A DNA stretch of 19,120 nt, taken from Bacteroidales bacterium. Its GTDB lineage: Bacteria; Bacteroidota; Bacteroidia; Bacteroidales; ML635J-15. The stretch is taken from contig JAQVEY010000003.1 of NCBI GenBank assembly GCA_028697515.1, forward strand, positions 1 through 19,120. Direction: 5' to 3'. The notes under the pieces are model-generated. The model was not told the origin of the DNA. It saw only the letters and a list, made by a program, of their open reading frames with translations, and made no database searches. Position numbers and translations under genes: made by a program. Position 1 is the stretch's first letter; every line of letters starts with the position of its first letter. This document shows positions 15,738-19,120 of the stretch, piece by piece.

Positions 15738-16646
15738 ATGATGAATATTACAAAAATGGATGACATCATCCAGGCGGTTAAATCAAAACCAAAAAAACGT
15801 CTATCTGTTGCATTTGCTAATGATGCTCATACTATTGAAGCTGTTAGTAATGCAATTGATTTAGGTATAGTAGAGGGAATTTTAGTTGGTGATAAAAAAA
15901 CTATACAAGATGTTTGTTTGCATGAAAAAATCGATGTCAATAAATTTACTATTGTTCAGGAAACGGATGAAATGAAGGCTGCAGACCGCGCCGTTAAACT
16001 AATAAATGACGGTGAAGCGGATTTTCTGATGAAAGGGCTTGTGAGTACTGATAAATACATGAGAGCAATACTTAACAAAGAAACAGGTTTATTACCTCCA
16101 AAAGCAATTTTAAGTCATATAGTTGTTATGGGTGTGAGTACATATCCTAAATTACTAATAGTTACAGATGTTGCCGTAATTCCTGCCCCGGATTTAACAC
16201 AAAAAATTGCGATGACAAATTACGTTATCAATGTTGCAAAAGCACTAGGTATTGATAAGCCTAAAGTAGCCTTAGTTGCCGCTACCGAACAGGTGTCAGC
16301 AGGGATGCAGGCATGTGTTGATGCCGCTATAATTAGTAAAATGGCAGAAAGAGGTCAGATAAACGGAGCTCTCGTTGATGGGCCTTTAGCTTTGGATGTC
16401 GCAATTGATAAAGAATGTGTTGAAATCAAAAAACTCAAAAGTGTCGTAAACGGAGAGGCTGATTGTTTGGTTTTTCCAAATATAGAATCTGCAAATGTTT
16501 TTTATAAAACAGCCTCAAAGCTTATTAATGCAGACATCGGAGCTATGCTAGTTGGTGCAAAATGTCCTGCTGTTTTATCTTCAAGAGGAGATTCTGCTAT
16601 GACAAAAACATATTCAATTGCATTGGCTGCTTTAACATCAAAATAA
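15738..16646 (+). CDS. ptb: Phosphate butyryltransferase
   Basis: A 302-residue PTA/PTB-family enzyme with butyryltransferase-type length and sequence. It exchanges CoA of butyryl-CoA, or branched short-chain acyl-CoA, for phosphate. Landmarks are LSVAFANDAHTIEAVSNAID, LVGDKKTI, DGEADFLMKGLVSTDKYMRA, the VVMGVSTYPKLLIVTDVAV core, ALVAATEQVSAGMQA, GALVDGPLALDVAIDKE and the C-terminal ALSSRGDSA-like stretch (AVLSSRGDSAMTK). Two tandem ATG codons open the frame; either could be used. It is followed 14 nt later by buk. Some members also accept acetyl-CoA, isobutyryl-CoA or isovaleryl-CoA, so substrate range is uncertain. Confidence 0.93.
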   Translation: MMNITKMDDIIQAVKSKPKKRLSVAFANDAHTIEAVSNAIDLGIVEGILVGDKKTIQDVCLHEKIDVNKFTIVQETDEMKAADRAVKLINDGEADFLMKGLVSTDKYMRAILNKETGLLPPKAILSHIVVMGVSTYPKLLIVTDVAVIPAPDLTQKIAMTNYVINVAKALGIDKPKVALVAATEQVSAGMQACVDAAIISKMAERGQINGALVDGPLALDVAIDKECVEIKKLKSVVNGEADCLVFPNIESANVFYKTASKLINADIGAMLVGAKCPAVLSSRGDSAMTKTYSIALAALTSK

Positions 16647-16660
16647 TAAAATTAATTAAA

Positions 16661-17746
16661 ATGTATAAAATTTTAGCAATAAATCCTGGTTCCACCTCTA
16701 CAAAAATCGCTGTTTATGAAAATGAGAAAAACATTTTTACGAAAAATATAAAGCACTCAGGAGAGGATTTAAAACCATTTAATAGTATATCTGAACAGTA
16801 TGAGTTTAGAAGAGATACAATTCTTAGAGAACTACAAGAAGCTGATATTAGTATTAATTCGATAGACATCATAATTGGTAGGGGTGGTCTCACAAAGCCA
16901 ATTCCTTCTGGTGTCTATGAAGTCAATGAACAAATGAAGCATGATATGGTAAATTCTCCTTTTGGAGATCATGCAAGTACTTTAGGAGGATTAATTGCTG
17001 ACGAGCTTGCTAAAGGTTTAAATAATGTAAAGGCATATATTACAGACCCTGTGGTAGTTGATGAAATGGAAGATATAGCTAGAGTAGCAGGGCATCCGCT
17101 ATTCGAAAGAGTTTCTATTCTTCATGCATTAAATCAAAAAGCAACTGCAAGAAAATATGCAAAAGAAATAGGAGATAAATATGAAAATCTAAATTTGATT
17201 GTTGTTCATTTGGGTGGTGGAATATCTATTGGAGCTCATTATAAAGGAAGAATAATTGATGTTAACAACGCATTAAACGGAGAAGGTCCATTTTCGCCAG
17301 AGCGATCAGGAACATTGCCAACAGAGCAACTTGCCAGACTATGTTTTAGTGGAAAATATACTCTTGCAGAAGTAAAACAAATGATAAAAGGTAAAGGGGG
17401 AATGTTGGCTTATCTTGGAACAAATGACGCTTACGAAGTTGAGATGAGAGCTAAAAGCGGCGATGCAAAAGCTCAGTTTATTTCTGATGCAATGGCTTAT
17501 CAGATTGCCAAAGAGATCGGTTCCGCTGCTACTGTTTTAAAAGGTAAAGTTGATGCTATTCTACTTACCGGTGGAATAGCATATAATAAGCAGTTTTGTT
17601 CATTTATTGACGATATGACCTCTTTTATTGCTCCAATGAAAATTTATCCGGGTGAAGATGAAATGTTTGCATTGGCAAATAATGGACTTATGGTTCTTAC
17701 AGGTGAACTTGAGCCAAAGATTTACGGAAATCCCACTAATAATTAG
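16661..17746 (+). CDS. buk: Butyrate kinase
   Basis: A 361-residue ASKHA-fold kinase converting butyryl phosphate plus ADP to butyrate plus ATP. The open frame reaches back to 16562 inside ptb, but the first 33 codons are meaningless there. The ATG at 16661 begins MYKILAINPGSTSTKIAVYE, the true N-terminal phosphate loop. Other landmarks are GRGGLTKPIPSGVYEVNE, DHASTLGGLIADELA, DPVVVDEMEDIARVAGHP, ILHALNQKATARKYA, VVHLGGGISIGAHYKGRI, GEGPFSPERSGTLP and LTGGIAYNKQF. Together with ptb it forms an ATP-yielding acyl-phosphate module. Branched-chain fatty-acid kinase activity is an alternative or additional function. Confidence 0.95.
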   Translation: MYKILAINPGSTSTKIAVYENEKNIFTKNIKHSGEDLKPFNSISEQYEFRRDTILRELQEADISINSIDIIIGRGGLTKPIPSGVYEVNEQMKHDMVNSPFGDHASTLGGLIADELAKGLNNVKAYITDPVVVDEMEDIARVAGHPLFERVSILHALNQKATARKYAKEIGDKYENLNLIVVHLGGGISIGAHYKGRIIDVNNALNGEGPFSPERSGTLPTEQLARLCFSGKYTLAEVKQMIKGKGGMLAYLGTNDAYEVEMRAKSGDAKAQFISDAMAYQIAKEIGSAATVLKGKVDAILLTGGIAYNKQFCSFIDDMTSFIAPMKIYPGEDEMFALANNGLMVLTGELEPKIYGNPTNN

Positions 17747-17787
17747 TAACTTGTTAAGATAGTATTTAATTATTTAATATATTGAAA

Positions 17788-18162
17788 ATGAAGAAAATCA
17801 TTAACACAGATAAGGCTCCGAAAGCTATTGGACCCTATAGTCAGGCAACCGAAGTGAACGGGATTATATTTATTTCAGGACAGATTCCTGTTAATCCTGA
17901 AACAGGAACAATTCCAGAGGGAATTGTAGCACAAACCGAGCAGGTGATGCATAATATAGAAGCGATTTTAAACGAAGCGGGATTGAGCTTTGATAATGTT
18001 GTGAAATCAACATGTTTGTTAAGCAATATGACAAATTTTAAAGCTATGAACGAAGTTTATGGCAAGTATTATAATGTAAATCCTCCTGCGAGAGCGGCTT
18101 TTGCAGTAAAAGATCTTCCGTTAGGAGCCTTAATAGAAATCGAATCCATTGCTGTTAGATAG
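17788..18162 (+). CDS. ridA: RidA-family enamine/imine deaminase
   Basis: A 124-residue cytoplasmic protein of the YjgF/YER057c/UK114 family. RidA hydrolyses reactive 2-aminoacrylate and related enamines released by PLP enzymes such as serine/threonine dehydratase, protecting other PLP enzymes. Landmarks are KAPKAIGPYSQATEVNG, FISGQIPVNPETG, EQVMHNIEAIL, and the C-terminal signature PPARAAFAVKDLPLGALIEIE, which holds the substrate-binding arginine (PAR) and the glutamate of the active site. I chose ATG at 17788, giving MKKIINTDKAPK, over an in-frame TTG two codons earlier. It follows buk by 41 nt without a terminator, so it is probably part of the ptb-buk transcript. Confidence 0.95.
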   Translation: MKKIINTDKAPKAIGPYSQATEVNGIIFISGQIPVNPETGTIPEGIVAQTEQVMHNIEAILNEAGLSFDNVVKSTCLLSNMTNFKAMNEVYGKYYNVNPPARAAFAVKDLPLGALIEIESIAVR

Positions 18163-18200
18163 CAAATTACGGATTTTATGTGTAACTAAATCTCAGTATT

Positions 18201-19120
18201 TTGAAAATATTTATTGCTGCTTTTAACGAGATTACAGAAAAGCAATTAAGTAAAGCAAGATATAGCTTTATGGCTAAGTTTAAGACCGTAAAGCCTGATG
18301 ACTTTGTTTATGAAGATCCTGATATTATATGGTTTTTAACGGGTGGTTCCGAACATAATGCTTTAAAACAAATCGAGTCGCATAACAGATATTCTTTTAT
18401 TGCTTCTGAAAATGCTAATTCATGGGCAGCAGCAACAGAAGTAAAAGCATATCTAAACAGTAAAGGTATTAATACTAGAATTTTTGATTTTGATAAATTA
18501 GAAACTCTAGAATTGTTGGATAAGTATTTAAAGCCAGAATTGTTTGAGAAGCAAACTAAATTAGGTCTTGTCGGAAACTCGGCAGATTGGTTGGTAGCAA
18601 GTACCCCTGATTATGATTTGCTTAAAGAGGTGCTCAATATTGATGTGATAAATTTTTCTGCAGATGACTTAATTAATACAAAGTCAGAAGCTAGCATAAA
18701 TCTTTTTGAAAGTGGTTTTGCAAATATAGATTTCGAACATAAGTCGGAAATAGCTGATTTATATTCAAGAATTGTAACTTTGGTTAGAAATAATAACTTG
18801 GATGCATTATCAATTGATTGTTTTTCTTTGATAAAAAAGATTGATTTTACACCATGCTTGCCTTTTTCTATTATTAATAGTTCTCAGTTCCCAATTGTTT
18901 GTGAAGGAGATTTGTGCTCTGCTGCAGGTATGATAGTTTGTAAATATTTAACAGGACAAATACCATGGATGGCAAATTTAATGCATATAACTGATGATTC
19001 TGTTGAGTTTTCTCATTGTACTGTTCCTCTTTCAATGCTTGATGAATATGATGTTACTACACATTACGAAACAGACAAAAATGCAGCAATAGGGGGTCAA
19101 TTGACAAAACAAATGGTTAC
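18201..19120 (+). CDS. L-fucose/L-arabinose isomerase-family-like protein (partial, probable TTG start)
   Basis: An uninterrupted frame runs to the window edge (306 codons visible, no stop). An in-frame TAA at 18183-18185 leaves TTG at 18201 as the only ordinary start before the first conserved strand (KIFIAAFNEITE). The next ATG, 23 codons later, would remove that strand. The middle has LGLVGNSADWLVAS. The later part reads NNNLDALSIDCFSLI, FPIVCEGDLCSAAGMI, LTGQIPWMANL and VEFSHCTVPLSM. This layout (strand-Cys-Phe, then CEGD, then a late HC-x-x-P) is characteristic of fucose/arabinose isomerase-like proteins, whose acidic residues bind metal. Family assignment is by remembered pattern; the substrate is unknown, and no sugar genes are nearby. 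It starts 38 nt after ridA and is likely co-transcribed. Confidence 0.72.
   Translation, partial: MKIFIAAFNEITEKQLSKARYSFMAKFKTVKPDDFVYEDPDIIWFLTGGSEHNALKQIESHNRYSFIASENANSWAAATEVKAYLNSKGINTRIFDFDKLETLELLDKYLKPELFEKQTKLGLVGNSADWLVASTPDYDLLKEVLNIDVINFSADDLINTKSEASINLFESGFANIDFEHKSEIADLYSRIVTLVRNNNLDALSIDCFSLIKKIDFTPCLPFSIINSSQFPIVCEGDLCSAAGMIVCKYLTGQIPWMANLMHITDDSVEFSHCTVPLSMLDEYDVTTHYETDKNAAIGGQLTKQMV

Noticed and set aside
16562..16660. 33-codon N-terminal extension of butyrate kinase
   Set aside because: It overlaps the end of ptb in another frame; the family N-terminus begins at the ATG at 16661.
13340..17746. Recent tandem duplication of one transferase-kinase pair
   Set aside because: The pta/ptb and ackA/buk proteins differ strongly in length and motifs, as expected for anciently separated families, so this is adjacency rather than a recent duplication.

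Overview
The window looks like a chromosomal segment from an AT-rich member of the Bacteroidota, probably a fermentative anaerobe of the Bacteroidales or a close relative. Four things point there. Two secreted proteins end in Por/T9SS-type sorting domains. The MnmA has the Bacteroidota-style 'GCC' and 'SQEICFIPN' motifs. Matches to the Bacteroidota promoter (TTTG, about 20 nt, TAnnTTTG) precede several genes, and no gene has a clear Shine-Dalgarno sequence. Finally, acetate- and butyrate-type acyl-phosphate fermentation genes are present. No rRNA, tRNA, IS transposase, CRISPR array or phage gene was seen.

Layout. (1) 1-196: non-coding, with a likely terminator at 117-150. (2) 197-2496, plus strand: a ferredoxin-nitroreductase fusion and two unrecognised proteins (one zinc-ribbon-like, one membrane-anchored), separated by 10 nt each. 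(3) 2497-2876: a 380-nt gap between convergent genes. It holds a large imperfect inverted repeat (2532-2694), a second copy of the 3' end of the neighbouring outer-membrane gene (2708-2750) and a GC-rich array of CTCCAGCGCGA units that flips orientation at a near-perfect hairpin. (4) 11071 down to 2877, minus strand: seven tightly packed genes, likely one operon: FG-GAP/VCBS T9SS cargo protein, MORN-like (YwqK-type) protein, mnmA, lipoprotein, S8 subtilase T9SS cargo, xseA and a beta-barrel outer-membrane protein. (5) 11244-12365, plus: gcvT with its own promoter candidate and terminator. (6) 12632-13243, plus: a fumarylacetoacetate-hydrolase-family protein. (7) 13340-15582, plus: pta-ackA with a terminator. 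(8) 15738-19120, plus: ptb-buk-ridA and the first 306 codons of an L-fucose/L-arabinose isomerase-like protein that runs off the window.

How it fits together. Pta-AckA converts acetyl-CoA to acetate plus ATP. Ptb-Buk does the same for butyryl- or branched-chain acyl-CoA. RidA clears reactive enamines from PLP enzymes, and GcvT serves glycine cleavage, so the right half reads as amino-acid/acyl-CoA fermentation. The left operon mixes surface and secreted proteins with tRNA-thiolation and DNA-repair genes. Two genes (mnmA and the terminal isomerase-like gene) appear to start at TTG. The least ordinary DNA is the repeat-rich gap at 2497-2876.
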